NCBI GenBank assembly: GCA_023935145.1
Contig: CM043700.1
Span: 68,781,620 to 68,845,619 of the forward strand
DNA: 64,000 bases
DNA from: Bretschneidera sinensis
Lineage: Eukaryota > Streptophyta > Magnoliopsida > Brassicales > Akaniaceae
Direction: 5' to 3'
The notes beneath the pieces are model-generated. The model made no database searches. It was not told the origin of the DNA and was given only the letters and a program-made list of their open reading frames with translations. Below, in pieces: positions 46,212 to 58,035 of this stretch; the first letter of the stretch is position 1; each line of letters begins with the position of its first letter. A program made the position numbers and the translations under genes.

Positions 46212-47315
46212 TTTATTGGATCTAAATTTAGTATTTTCTTACTCTCATTCTTACGCTCTATATTATAGGTCTCGCTCTTTAGCTATGGCTATGTCTCTAA
46301 TCATCGTTACTCGATCTTAGAGGTTTAATTTTACTCCATTTGTAGCTTGATTTTGCTTATTTGATTTCGCCACATAGGCAATTGATTTTCCTTTTCTATG
46401 CTTCTTTGTTATATATATTTATAATTGTTCTATTTTTTAAAATTTTGATGGATGTATAGATTCCTAGGTGTTGGTGTCTACAATTAATCATCTCTTCTCT
46501 TTATTCTCTTCCCATCATGTACGTAATCTCTTTGTTGTAGATCGATTAATTATTTTTTTATATTAATATCTCTAATTACCGATTCCTAGATATCAACTTT
46601 TAAATATGTGAGAATGGATTGGTATTTTTTTTTTGTCATGAATTGATTTTGTAAAAATCTACTTGCTTTTGTTTCTATATTTATGTTTGGAAAATTTTTC
46701 TTTGCTATAACTTTTTTTTTTGAAAATTAGATTTATAAATACCAGTGATTAACAAAACCGAATCCAATGTACTTGTTCTGTGCTTATAAATATCCTATTA
46801 CATTTGGGATTCTCTAGAACGAGTGTATGTTTTTGCCTATTAGAATTGTTGTTTATTGGTGTTCTTATCTGGTGGATACCAGCTTTGAGTAATTGGTTTG
46901 CTTTTGTTTGGCTTGAAATATTGCTAGTGATGCACATATGTGATGCACACACACGTAGATACAATAAAAATAGCTGATCTGGCTGCAACTCCCATCAGAA
47001 TTAGAACTGCAACTTACTTCATGCAGGCATCACGTATATTAGTAATCATACTATAAAATAGTATTGTGTCAATAGATAAGAGTTGGATATGAAACTCATA
47101 TCCGACTTTATACAGTAACATTAATTATTGGAATATTGTTATTAGAAGAGAGGCTAAAAATATTTGGGAAAATGGTGAGATAAATGGGTATTTTTCTATG
47201 GGAATGATAATTAAATTATTGATTAGATCGAATCAATGGAGTACAAGGATTGAGAGATTTTTTAGAAGGAATCTTAACTTTATATTTATCTTTATCTTCA
47301 TCATAATCTCTTGTT
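46212..47315. other. No gene seen
   Basis: AT-rich sequence without a supported frame. A short near-perfect hairpin (GTTGGATATGA and TCATATCCGAC) lies near 47080-47104. Confidence 0.45.
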
Positions 47316-48455
47316 ATGAAGTTTCTTACTTTGAACTTTAGAGGTCTAGGAAATGTTTGACAAATTTCGATGTCTTTATGTTTTTTGTGATTCCTACTGA
47401 AGTTGTAAACACTTATTTTTAGGTTGATCTTTATCTTTAAAAATTTGGTGTGCTTGTTTCAAGTGGTGGGGGATCTCCTGGTGTTCTCCTCAATCGATTC
47501 AAAATCCATTTTTATGTTGGTCTTCCTTTGTTAGTGAGCCTAAGTTAAACAAGATTTGTATTCTTCTATTCTACTCGGTTATATGGTCTACCTGGCTTGT
47601 CAGAAATGATATGATATTCAATGGTAAGCCCCCCAACTTTGATGTCATTTTGAATACTATTAAGATCCGATGGGCTTGGTAGGTGAAAGCTAGATGGGAG
47701 AAGGATTTTGTATCTATTAGTGATCTGTTATATAAAACTAGAGAATTTTTTTGTGGGCTTCAAAAAGAAAATAAGCAAGTCTGGTTTTCAGTGGTCTCCT
47801 ACTCTTCTTGGGATTATCAAATTCAATGTCGATGTTTTTTTTTTGGTAACCAAGTCCTGATGGTGTCGGCGGGGTGTTAAGAGATTGCTAAGGTTCTACT
47901 AAATGTCTATTTTTTAAATCAGTTGATGTTCTTGATTCGAATTTGGATGAGCTCTTGGTTATTCGGGAGGCTCTAATGCTCTATGATGATTTTGAATATG
48001 TTTTTTTATCTCATTATTGAAAGTAACTCCTCTAGTGCAATTTCTTGGGTTTGTGAAACTTCTGTTTGTCCATGGAAATATTACAAGGTTCTAGTGGATA
48101 TTAAATCTCTTGTAGGCAATATCAAAAAGTTTGTCTTCGTTCATTTCTTTAGAGAAGAAAACTTTATTGCAGATTTCTTAGCAAAACTTGGAGTTAAAGA
48201 CAAGTTTATCTTGTTACTTGATTGTGACTTTAATTTTTTAGGGTTGTTATAGCTATTAATAGTGGAGTGCTTTGAGGTTTTCTAGTCTTAGAAACAACAT
48301 ATGTCGTCTCTGGTAGTGTTTTTTCAAATTGGGGGTGGTATATTTGCAATGTGTTGCTGCATGTATTGGGGTCCATCAAACATTTTGGGATTCTTGTAAT
48401 TTAATATTGTACTTATGTACTCTCTCCATCTTATTATATACATAAAAAATCACTT
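47316..48455 (+). mobile_element. LINE (L1-type) with internal deletion
   Basis: The ATG at 47316 opens MKFLTLNFRGLGNV, the start of the plant LINE endonuclease. Soon after, the text jumps to the C-terminal end: WSTWLVRNDMIFNGKPPNFD near 47580 and a RNase H-like (RVT_3) domain from about 47820 to 48250 with VDIKSLVGNIKKFVFVHFFR and ENFIADFLAKLGV. The endonuclease body and the RT are missing. The 3' end has CTCTCCATCTTATTATATAC. No clear poly(A) or target duplication was found. Confidence 0.75.
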
Positions 48456-48647
48456 TCGTTGTTAAAAAATATAAACTCATTAAAAAATGGTTAAGTTATG
48501 AATTATCTCAAAAGCCTAATGTGATAGAAAATAGCTCAATTAATTTTTTTTTATATTTTAACGTGAATAATAAATTAAATGTGCGTTTAATGTATAAAAT
48601 GAGATAGATAATGGAATATATGAGATAGATAAGTAGAATGATGGGAT

Positions 48648-49173
48648 TGTTCAATTTTTTTCAATTAGTGAGCTTACATTACTTGTGGGCTTTCGGATTT
48701 TGTCACAAAATGGGCTAAGTATTAGTTTATCAAGTAAGACTTAAAGAGAGCCTAATAGAGCAATCTAATTACATAGGGCATAAAACTCTATTGTGTCTAA
48801 TATAGGCTAGCTAGTGTAGGCTATAGTTGATATTTGGGCCTTTTGATGGGCTTGCTGTTGGATTACTATATAAAGTATAAGCTAGGTTCCTCCTCAAATT
48901 CTCAACCCTAGAGACATCATATTCTCTAAACATTAGGGTTAACCGCCCTATCATGGCTAGTGTGTGCTAAAGGACAACCAAGGAGAGGAAGAACGTAGTG
49001 TTTCCTAATGGAGATTGCTTCATCGCTTCTATTCGCTAAATATTTCCACTACACTATTAGAGATGGAGTTAAGGATTTAGGGTATGTATTATTTACTTTC
49101 TATCTATGGAATAGGTGTTCTCTACCCATCTATGGATTCTCAGGGACTAAGAATATAAATTTGAAATCCTACT
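48648..49173 (+). repeat. 5' LTR of the 48648 Copia element
   Basis: It starts TGTTCAATTTTTTTC and ends AAATCCTACT. The primer site TGGTATCAAAGCC (49176-49188) follows, one mismatch from the usual initiator Met-tRNA complement. Confidence 0.85.
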
Positions 49174-49188
49174 TGTGGTATCAAAGCC

Positions 49189-51179
49189 ACCATAGATTGG
49201 ATTTAAAACCCTAATTAAGGCCCATTCAATTGATTTAATAAAGTATGATAGAAAGCATCCTAGGGTTTTAATATAGCAATAAAGTTAATATGCTTGATTG
49301 TTGCTAATATGAGGATTGATTTGCTTGTTTATATAGATTGAAATCAATGTTTTAGATGTTTTGATTGTGTTAATTAAATTAATAAATTGCTAGTTATCTG
49401 CTAGATTAAGGTTATTTGGTTGAATTAATAGATTTTATAAGGATTATAACACATAAAAAAAAATCAATCAAAAACCCTTAAATGTTGTTTGAATATAAAG
49501 AAAATTGATTTTGGGCAAGAAAAAAAGTGTGAAAATCAAGAAAAAAATCTTCAGGTGTTGGGTTTATAGTCAACTATCCCAATGGAATGTTTTGGATAAA
49601 AACTATTTATAGCCAACTGTGGCTTGCCATAGTCAACTATCCTAAAATAGAGTTTTGGACATAAACTTTTGACCGTTTATTATGGCTTGCTATAGTCAAT
49701 TGTCCTAAAGTAAGGATCCAATAGAGACTTTTGATAGTCGACTGTGGCTTACTACAATCGACTATCTTGTAGCAAGACTCTAGCAAAAATGCTTGACAGA
49801 CGAGTACAATCACATAAAGTGAATTGAAAGTTTTAACAGTTGACTATAAGTTAGCCACGGTCGACTATCACCCTGTTTTTGCCTTATTTTCACATAAAGT
49901 GCCCCGATTCATTTCCAAATCAGCTCAAAACAATTTCTATGGAAAATATAAAATTGTTAACAATGTAATTACCATGAAATGTGACATTATAATAGAAGTG
50001 CATCAATAAATGCATTTCATAAAGTTAATGTCATATGATTGAACTGTGATCTTAGAGACATAATTTGCCTCATGTCTATAATGCTAAGATCTATTAAGTA
50101 ATAAAGGTGTGAGTAATATAAAGTATGTCACAGTATGGGAGAGTTTAATAGATTTAGTTGAAATTATAGCCACTGCGGCCTTTTCGATTGAATTTGTGGA
50201 ATTTCTATCCTATACGGTAGTGGGATGTCTTTGATTCAAGTATATGATCATACACCCAAAAGTGATGATTGTGTATTGGAACTGAGAAGATCATATAAGG
50301 AGCATATAGTTGATAAGTGAGTGACCCAAGGGATATATACACTTAAAGGTTGTAGATTTGCGAAGGTTGTAATAGATTTTCATGGCCGTTTCTATGTGAA
50401 GGGTTACATAATTGCATGTCATGAATTCAGCCCAAAGGTATTTACATGATAATGCATATGAACTCTCAAAAGATGTACTTATTTATGGTTTTGGAGTACA
50501 TTATAACACCACAGTTTGCTAAAAAAGTTACATTGTTTAACTATATAAGTCACCTTTACTATTAAGAACAATACGGTAGCCATTGAAGTTTTAATTGGTT
50601 CGAATTTCATTAAGTATAAAAAAGTTGTAGAGTTTGTCATTGTGATGGTAGATGTATACTTAGCAAAGAATAAGGATAAGCCTATAGAACTTAAGGATAA
50701 CAGTTTTGATTAAGTAACAGATTAATGAAGCATGGATTAAGTTTGATTATGTGTGCCTGGTAATCATTAAGAGATTTGTTCTACAACACCTACTGATTGG
50801 ATTGTTGTGGTGAAAAGATATTGAGTGTCGTTATAGGCTCAATTCTAAATAAGTTAAATTCCACAAAGTGTGTTGAGAAAGGATGTGGTTGGTAGTACAT
50901 CATGAAGATATTCCTTTTTCAAATTATGTAAGAAATCTCACATTTCCTTACTTGTTTCCAAAACACGTATTAAAAAAGGTAAGATGAGTAAATCTAGTGC
51001 TTTTAAAATTGTTCAGAATAATAATAATAAAGAATCGCGATCGTGAAAATAACTCTTTAGCTCTTGTTCTAAATGAATCCAATGTAACTGAAGCCCCATT
51101 TAGTGCGGTGGCTAAACAATGGTAATTGTGTTGTTCTTACCGTAAAAAGATTCATGAGCAAGAGAAAGCCAAATAAATG
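49189..51179 (+). repeat. Long leader with TCGA-centred repeats (49555-49872), decayed gag expected downstream
   Basis: Between 49555 and 49872 a unit recurs with the core ATAGTCGACTAT and a linker GTGGCTTGCCA, in forms such as AGTCAACTATCC, AGTCGACTGTGG and GGTCGACTATCA. The next kilobase reads like a Copia leader, with no frame. Any gag between about 50400 and 51180 is too decayed to outline. Confidence 0.65.
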
Positions 51180-52330
51180 AGAGTTTAAACTTATAGTTAG
51201 CAACAATGATCATGTGGACATAAAGTTCATAGGAGTAGTTTGGTTAACTTTAGATTCTAGATTTAATCTACTATTAAGGGACACACTTTATATATGATCC
51301 TAAGGTGAAATTCATTTTTGTTTCCAAGTTTTGAACAAGATTAGTTATGTTTTTATGACTAAGATTATATGGTTAAATTATCTTTCGATTTGAAAACTAT
51401 TATCCATTTAACTTTTTCCTATGGATTGTATGGATTGTGTTAAGCTCCAAATGAAGTCCATAAACCTCATATAAAGTTGATCAAGTATTATTGAAAGATC
51501 TCTAATTAAAGAAAAGTCTTCCATATTGTGGCATTAATACTTTGGTCACATTTCTAGGGAGAGAGTGAAAATGGTGATAAAAGAATACATTTGACATAGT
51601 CTCAAATAAACATATGTGGAGCTGTTTAGGAATAAATTAACCATGATAAAGACAAGAGTGCATCTTGTAGATATAATCTTGTTGAAGTCATCCACATTAT
51701 TTTTCAATATTCTAACTATCATATGTAAGTGTAAACACTTGTATCATTCATTGATGACAGATCCTGTTGTGGATACATGTTCTTAATTAAAGGAAAGTTG
51801 GATTTTCTTAACAAGTTCAAGATTTAGGACTAAAGTTAAGAGACAACTGGGAAAATTATTAAAAATTATTAGGTCTGATAAGTAAGATGAGTATTTTGGC
51901 AAACATGAAGTTTCAGGATAACTCAAAGGTCTGTTTGCTAGATGCTTGAAAGTTTGGGAAATAGTGACCCGATACACTATATAAGCCAGTTCTGAACATA
52001 AAGATATAGCCAAAAGGCGAAATCGCACATTTAAGATTGTGGAAAGAAACATGTCAAGACTATATTACCTTTGTGTTGAGACCAATACTACAGTTTAGTA
52101 AATCCTTAATAAAGTACCTAGTAAAATTGTATCTAAAGCTCTTTTGAATTATCGACTTAGTGGAAACCTTAATATTGATAGCCTTTGTATTTAATGAATG
52201 TTTTGCCGAAATACACCTATATATTCCAAATGAAAGTAAGTTGGATTCAAGATTCTTTTGTTGCTTCTTCATAAGGTACTCAAATCATTCTTAGGGAATA
52301 ACTTTCATAGACTTACCTAAAAATACTATA
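51180..52330 (+). pseudogene. Protease end, pre-integrase and integrase relics of the 48648 Copia
   Basis: Broken frames give GVVWLTLDSRFNLLLRDTLY (about 51230-51290), the part just before pre-integrase, then HISRERVKMVIKEYI (51545-51590). The integrase core follows: RQLGKLLKIIRSDK near 51840 with EYFGKHEVSG, and AKRRNRTFKIVERNMS near 52010. Relatives have AERRNRT, so the catalytic Glu is Lys here. NKVPSKIVSKALLNYRLSG is near 52105. Stops are many. Confidence 0.72.
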
Positions 52331-52689
52331 ATTGTGGAATCAAAGACACTAAGTTTCTAGTGTTGATATGATTGAAAAGGGTAGCTATTCTCTGATAATT
52401 AAGGAAAGTGAGGAAGTTTAGACAATTTGTTTTTCTCTACCTATAAAGATGAAGATATTGGTTCCTAAATCTATGGTGTGACCTGTGAAGGAGCAGGAGC
52501 TAGCTACTTAACTAGTTCCTATCAAAACTCCTCAACAGTAAAATGTAATTGTGTAGTGTACCCGTTTTGGTCCACCATGGAGTGAAGATTTGTCAATATT
52601 TAGATATGAACTATTCAGATAAGAGTGACTATAATATTGGCAATGTGGTTGATCACCAAGTGATTTTTTCAGAAGTTGTTTTCTAGTTT

Positions 52690-53400
52690 TCAGTTAGATC
52701 TGTGGTGAGATGTGATGAGAGATAAGTTGCATTCAATAAGACTAGATACTGGTTTTAGGGAGCTTACAAAAGTTGAGCTTGTAAAGTTTTATAATGGTTG
52801 TAAGACTTAGGAGTTCATAGGATTGAAAGTTTCTTGTCCATATTGTTTGTTAAATGGTTCATTCGGAGAGAAATAATTGTTTACAATGAAACTTTCTCTC
52901 TAATTTCCACTAAGGATACTTTTAGAGTGATCATGGCAGGTTTTAAAGCTACATCATATGGAAATGAAAATTGTTTTCTTGTCTGGAGACTTTATAAGGA
53001 AGTCTATATGGTGCAGCCTAAGGAATTTAAGTAAGATCGTGAAAAACCATTATATATGTAAACATACAAAAGTCTATATAAGAGTTCAAAGTAAGCTTTT
53101 AGATAGTAGTATATGAAATTTGATGATATAGTGACTTCGTATGGGTTTGTTGAAAACAAATGTGTATCAATGAATATATGTCAAGATTAGTGGGAGCAAT
53201 ATTATCTTCCTTATCTTAAATGAGAATGAAATTTTGCTTGTTGGTGATGTCCTAGGACTATTACATAAGGTTAAGTAGCTAATGTTTAGGTATTCTGAAA
53301 TAAAAGGCCTTGGAAAGATATATGTTTTTCTTGGAACTAAAATCCATAAATATAGGCTTTGTTGCAATGGGATTTTCTTGGGAGCCTGAAGGATTCAATT
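52690..53400 (+). pseudogene. Reverse transcriptase relic of the 48648 Copia
   Basis: The open part 52834-53034 has IVYNETFSLISTKDTFRVIM, matching the DYxETFSPVxxxxSxRxIxA motif of Copia RT, then EVYMVQPKEF, matching EVYMxQPEGF. Between these the usual QMDVKTAFLNG is no longer readable. Later text near 53230 (CWxCPRT) is the decayed region of the catalytic box. Confidence 0.78.
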
Positions 53401-53639
53401 TATTGGGTGGCTACTTAGAAAGTTATAAAGTACTTGAAGAGGTTTAAGAATTTCAACCTAGTTACAGAAGGGTTAATCTTGAGATGGTGGAGTATATGGA
53501 TTCAAACTTTACCAGATTTTAGGATAAAATGAAGTTTTCATTAGGTTATATAGTTATGGTGGCAAGAGGTGTTATTCTAGGAAAATGTTGAGTAGACACT
53601 TGTTGTTTCTTCTATCATGTAATATAAGTTAATGATATG

Positions 53640-53920
53640 ATTTGGCCACAACACAAGCTACTTGGTTTAAGAATATAGATGTCGAGTTGTTCATGGTTAT
53701 TTCTATTGGTAAGCCCATACAGTTGTACTATGATAATAGTTGTTCTTAGAGAATAATGAAGGATATCACAAGGTCCAAGTATATTGAGGTAAAGTTCTTA
53801 ATAATTAAGGAATTAATAAAGTAGGGTAACATTACTGAAAAAGAATAATAAAACAGATAATTTGGTTGCTAATGCTCTAACCAAGGGACTTTTCCCCAAT
53901 GCATTAAAGTGACATGCATA
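53640..53920 (+). pseudogene. RNase H relic of the 48648 Copia
   Basis: With stops, the + strand reads LATTQATWFKNIDVELFMVI, IQLYYDNSCS and DITRSKYIEVKFLIIKELIK, the end of Copia RNase H (YCDNxxA and RSKHIDxKxHxxRE). A LTKGLFPNALK-like tail is near 53877-53910. Confidence 0.78.
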
Positions 53921-54685
53921 AAGTATGGACTTAAGGTATCTTTGGATATACTTGGTTAGTGGGAGATATTGCATTTTCTCTATCTATTTACATTATTCTT
54001 TATATCTTTTATTGATGTACTTCAGTTATTTACATCTTTTGGTGTTGTACTTCAGTTAAAATATATCACATACCATTTAGTTATGTACAGTTTGATATCT
54101 TTACAGTTTTTTATATTACTCTGATATAGTGCATATGGATACTTGGTGTATATTTTGACATGTTATATAAAAGCTAAAAGTCTTAAGACGTGTGCCAGTC
54201 TTGAGCAAAGGCTAAGGACATTTTGATCATAGCCTTAAGTGTATATCTTGTGGCACATAAAATATATCTTGAGATATTAAAGTTTTAGATGAGACATACA
54301 TGTTTTGTTAAAAAAATATAAAGTATTTTCTCTAGTGTGCTTGTGCTGCTTAAAGTGGAGAAAATTAAAAGTGACTGACAAGAGAAAAGCAGCATATAAA
54401 GACCACGTGGTGGATGTTGTTTCCTTTCTACACTACCATATTAGATCCATATAAGTGGATTTTGTTGATTACTGTGACCATGAAAGGTCTTGTGTCACTT
54501 AAAAGATGCATTCACCGTCATGTTTCAGTGTTGAGGACTACATTAGACCAGATTGACATTTGGAGTAGTCTCTAGACCAATGTTTTAAACGACATGCATA
54601 AAGTTTTATAGTTATCTTAGCCTGAGAGTCATTTTTAAAATGATAAAATTTATTCTTAAAACTAATCACAAGTAATGTCGCCCAA

Positions 54686-55220
54686 GTGGGAGAAATACTA
54701 AAAAAATTCCAATTTGTGGGTTTACATTACCTGTGGGCTTTTGGATTTTGTCACAAAATAGGCTAAGTGTTGATTTATCAAGTAAGACCTAAAGAGATTC
54801 CAATATAGAAATATATTTACAGTGAGCCTAAAACTTTATTATGTTTAATATGGGCTAGATAGTGGAAGTTATAGTTGACCTTTTGGACTTTTGATGGGCT
54901 GACCATTGGATCACTACATAAAGTATAAATTGGGTCCCCCTCCAATTATCAACCCTAGAAGCATCATATTCTCCAAAAATTAGGGTTAATTGCCCCATTG
55001 AGGCTGATGTGTGCTAAAGGAAAACCGAAGAAAGGAAGATCCTAATGTTTCTTAATGGAGATTGCTTCATTGCTTCTATTTGCTAAAGATTTTCGTTGCA
55101 CTATTAAAGATGGAGCTAAGAATCTAAAATAAGTATTATTTACTTTTTATTTATAAATTAGGTGTTTTCTACTCATCTATAGATTCTTGGTGATTGAAGA
55201 TATCAATTTAAAATCCTACA
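54686..55220 (+). repeat. Polypurine tract and 3' LTR of the 48648 Copia element
   Basis: GTGGGAGAAA (54686-54695) precedes the LTR, which runs from TACTAAAAAAATTCC at 54696 to AAATCCTACA at 55220. Confidence 0.83.
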
Positions 55221-55340
55221 GAGATGTCTCATCCTACCCAAAAACTGGATAATTTTATCATGTCATCACCGGATAAGAATCCTCTCTACATCTGTTCCTC
55301 TCCCTCATCCTATCCCATGTTGAGATTATAAAGTTTCAAC

Positions 55341-56350
55341 TAGGGGTGGATTCAATCCGAGCAGCTCGCAAGGAGCTCGAATGTCACGAAAATTCGACTC
55401 ATGGCTTGAAAACCTCAAGCTCGAGCCAAGCTCGAGCTTAATTTTAAACTTGTTTGAGAAATTAAGTCAAGCTCAAACCGTTAAAATTTCAACTTGAAAG
55501 CTCGCGAGACAACTCAAGTATTTGTTCATCCAAAACTTTTAACTTAGACATTCAAAGGTCTTGCTCCCAAGCAATTTCAACTCAACAGCTCACGAGACAA
55601 CTCAAGTATTTGTTCATCCAACACTTTTAACTTAGACATTCAGAGGTCTTGCTCCCAAGCAATCCCCAATTTGTTTTGTTTCAATAAAAATTAATTAATT
55701 AAAACTTTGATAACAATCAAAGGCATTGCATTTATAGCATGGTCTTCAAGTTCAAGTTGAAATTTGAAGTACAACTGGCATTTTATAGGGAAACTCCATG
55801 AATCTATTGTGTTTCCAATCGATGTGGAATTGTGTTCTTCACAAAATGTGGTTGAATCCTAGTTGCTTATATATCAATTGAGGCAAGGGAGAAACACCTA
55901 TAAATACTATTGAATGCAAGAGTGTTTTGAATCCCACATCGCCTACATTCAAGTTGAGTGTATGGACAAGGTCCTACAAATATCATGTGGATTTCAACTC
56001 AAACTTGCATCAGCCCATACGTTGTGGCTATTTTTGTTGGCCAATGAAGTTGATATTTATAGTTATTGAGGTTTGTAAGAGCTTTAGCTTGATCAATCCT
56101 AACAATCCTAGCAGATTTAATAAATTAGTTGAAAATTTGTGAAGAAGTAAGCTTTTAAAGGCTTTAGCTCAGGATGAATTTTTGATAGAGTTGAGCTCGA
56201 ATAAGCTCCTAAGTGGGCTTTGAGCTCGCCAATTTCTTGATGAGTCGAGTTTGAGTTCAAGTTCGGTTTTGATTTGATTAGTATTTATTTTCATGAGCCA
56301 AATTCGAATAATTTTCAGTTCGAGTTTGGTTTGAATCCATTTCCATAAAT
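55341..56350. mobile_element. hAT-like non-autonomous element with tandem repeat
   Basis: The left end TAGGGGTGGATTCAATCCGA and, reversed, the right end TGGATTCAAACCAAACTCGA form imperfect inverted repeats. The body is rich in GAGCTCGA units near both ends. An 88-bp tandem duplication lies at 55499-55663, sharing ACAACTCAAGTATTTGTTCA. No target duplication is clear. Confidence 0.6.
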
Positions 56351-56360
56351 AATTTTTACC

Positions 56361-56650
56361 TAAATATAGCAGCTTTGGAGGAAGTCAATTCCCATGCAGT
56401 AGAGCTTTGAGGCCCATCTATATAGAGATGACATTGTGGATCTAGCTACAAAGAAAATAACTATTTGGAAGCTGTTGATCGAGGAACCGTATAACCATAA
56501 TGTATACCTATGCTAAACTTCAAAAAGCTCCATACATACCTTTGCTATGAGCCTATGAGATGAATTTCCTCTCTTCAGGGATGACTTAATTTGAGCTTGA
56601 ATTAGTAGTAAATTAGTAATATATAATGTACATTGAAGTCTCTTTTAAAT
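56361..56650 (-). pseudogene. Gene fragment copy 2 with conserved splice sites
   Basis: It is a diverged copy of 32459-32797 in the same orientation. On the - strand the upstream exon ends GCAAAG at 56540 before GTATGT. The intron is about 94 bp, and the next exon starts at 56445 after TTTCTTTGTAG. The start codon opens MSSLYRWASKLYCMGIDF, then reaches a stop soon after. A segment of about 45 bp within the intron is missing relative to copy 1. Confidence 0.5.
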
Positions 56651-56719
56651 GATAGGGAGGCTCAATTATTATTGCTAATCAATTGGTGTGGTTTGTATGA
56701 ATATATGGCACTACGGTGG

Positions 56720-56884
56720 CACTACAAGATAATTGAAATTTGTCGGCGCTTCATTTCCGGCGCTTCTTAAAAACGCCACAATATAATAACCGCCGGTGCT
56801 TCTTTATACAAAGAACATATAACGGCGCTTCAAAGTACCGTTATATATGAATTTTAATACATATAGCGGCGCTTAGAAGCGTCG
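56720..56884. mobile_element. CACTA (EnSpm) transposon terminus, truncated
   Basis: It starts CACTACAAGATAATTG, a plant CACTA end. Subterminal repeats of the type CGGCGCTTC follow in both directions (near 56754, 56768, 56793, 56824 and 56874). It is cut at 56884 where Athila element H1 begins. The other end is not in the window. Confidence 0.78.
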
Positions 56885-58035
56885 TGTTGTGAGTTTTAAA
56901 TTACTTGCAAGTGCACGAGTCTTTTACAATATAGTGTTGTACAAGTCGAGGTCGAATCCACAAGGAATTACGTTGTGAAAATATAATTTTATCTAAACTA
57001 ACCTTATCTTAACCTAGTTCCGAATTTTGAATTATATTTTGCAAAACAAATATAAACTAAACTAAATTGATTTAAAAACTAATAATAAAAACACTAAGGT
57101 TTCTGAATCCACCCCACCAAAATTAAGCATATATCTTCATGTTCTAAAAATAGCCTATCAAAACATTCCATGAATCCAACTTAAAACAAAAAACAGCAAA
57201 TATCCCAATTAAACCAAAAGCATTCAATGTATCCGCTTTTAACAAATCACAAAGGAAATCCAATTTAATCAAAAAAAATTTGATGTATCCATCAGATGAA
57301 ACACACGGAATATCCAACAAAACAATTTAAACGCAATCAATCATAAGATTTTACTCAAATAATTGACAGAACATTTATACTAAAAAAAACATTAGAATTG
57401 TATAAACATATCTGAAACTATTATGCTAAACAACGGCGAGGCTTCATCTTCAACCTTAGTTGAAGATTTTAGCCACTTATGATCACGAAACTAGAGTTCA
57501 TAATAAAAGTACTAAACATTAAACTAAAAAAAGCAATAAATTAAAACTGACTATATATGGGAGAAATTTCACTCGCTGTTGGGCAGCACTTCCCCTCGTG
57601 GTAGCAAAGCCTTCGGGATCCACCAAAATGCTAGCAGACATCCACTGGATTGCACCAAATGGCACCAGGAATTGCACACCGAATGATGAAGTGAGATGGT
57701 GCTTTTATAGGGGGAGTCCTGGAGCACAATGGGTTGCAGATTCGATGTGGGATACTGCTCGAGTGCGCTCGATCGCAGAATGGTGCGATCAATCGCATGT
57801 CTTGTGCACATGATTGCATGTGCGCTCGATCGCATGTCTCGTGTGCTTGATCGCACTAGGTATCCTCAGCTTTTGCTCTTGAAGCTTGACATCTCCCAAA
57901 ATGCTTCATTTTCTCCACAAATCTATAAAAATACACAAAACACAGAAAAGACATAAAATAAAGTGAAATAATACAAACTAAGAGCTTAACAAATTTAATA
58001 TAAGGGCTTAAATATGCAATATTTAAGACTCATCA
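56885..58035 (-). repeat. H1 3' LTR (1151 bp)
   Basis: On the + strand it runs from TGTTGTGAGTTTTAAATT to AAGACTCATCA. It matches 61902-63126. Between 57755 and 57865 it has several degenerate TGCGATCGATCGCA palindromes. Confidence 0.87.

Larger units (their letters stand above)
48648..55220 (+). mobile_element. Old complete Copia element with 525-bp LTRs
   Basis: LTRs at 48648-49173 and 54696-55220 are clearly alike (ATTTTGTCACAAAAT and TATCAAGTAAGAC in both). A primer site follows at 49176. Flanks GGGAT (48643-48647) and GAGAT (55221-55225) match at four of five bases. The interior has a long non-coding leader, then heavily decayed pre-integrase, integrase, RT and RNase H in Copia order. 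The start of the right LTR reads TA instead of TG. The clade was not assigned. Confidence 0.87.

Noticed and set aside
57569..57956. Cys/Arg/Ser-rich frames on both strands in Athila LTRs (also 62702-63028)
   Set aside because: They come from the TGCGATCGATCGCA palindromes, which leave most frames open on both strands. Similar predicted proteins are artefacts of such LTRs.
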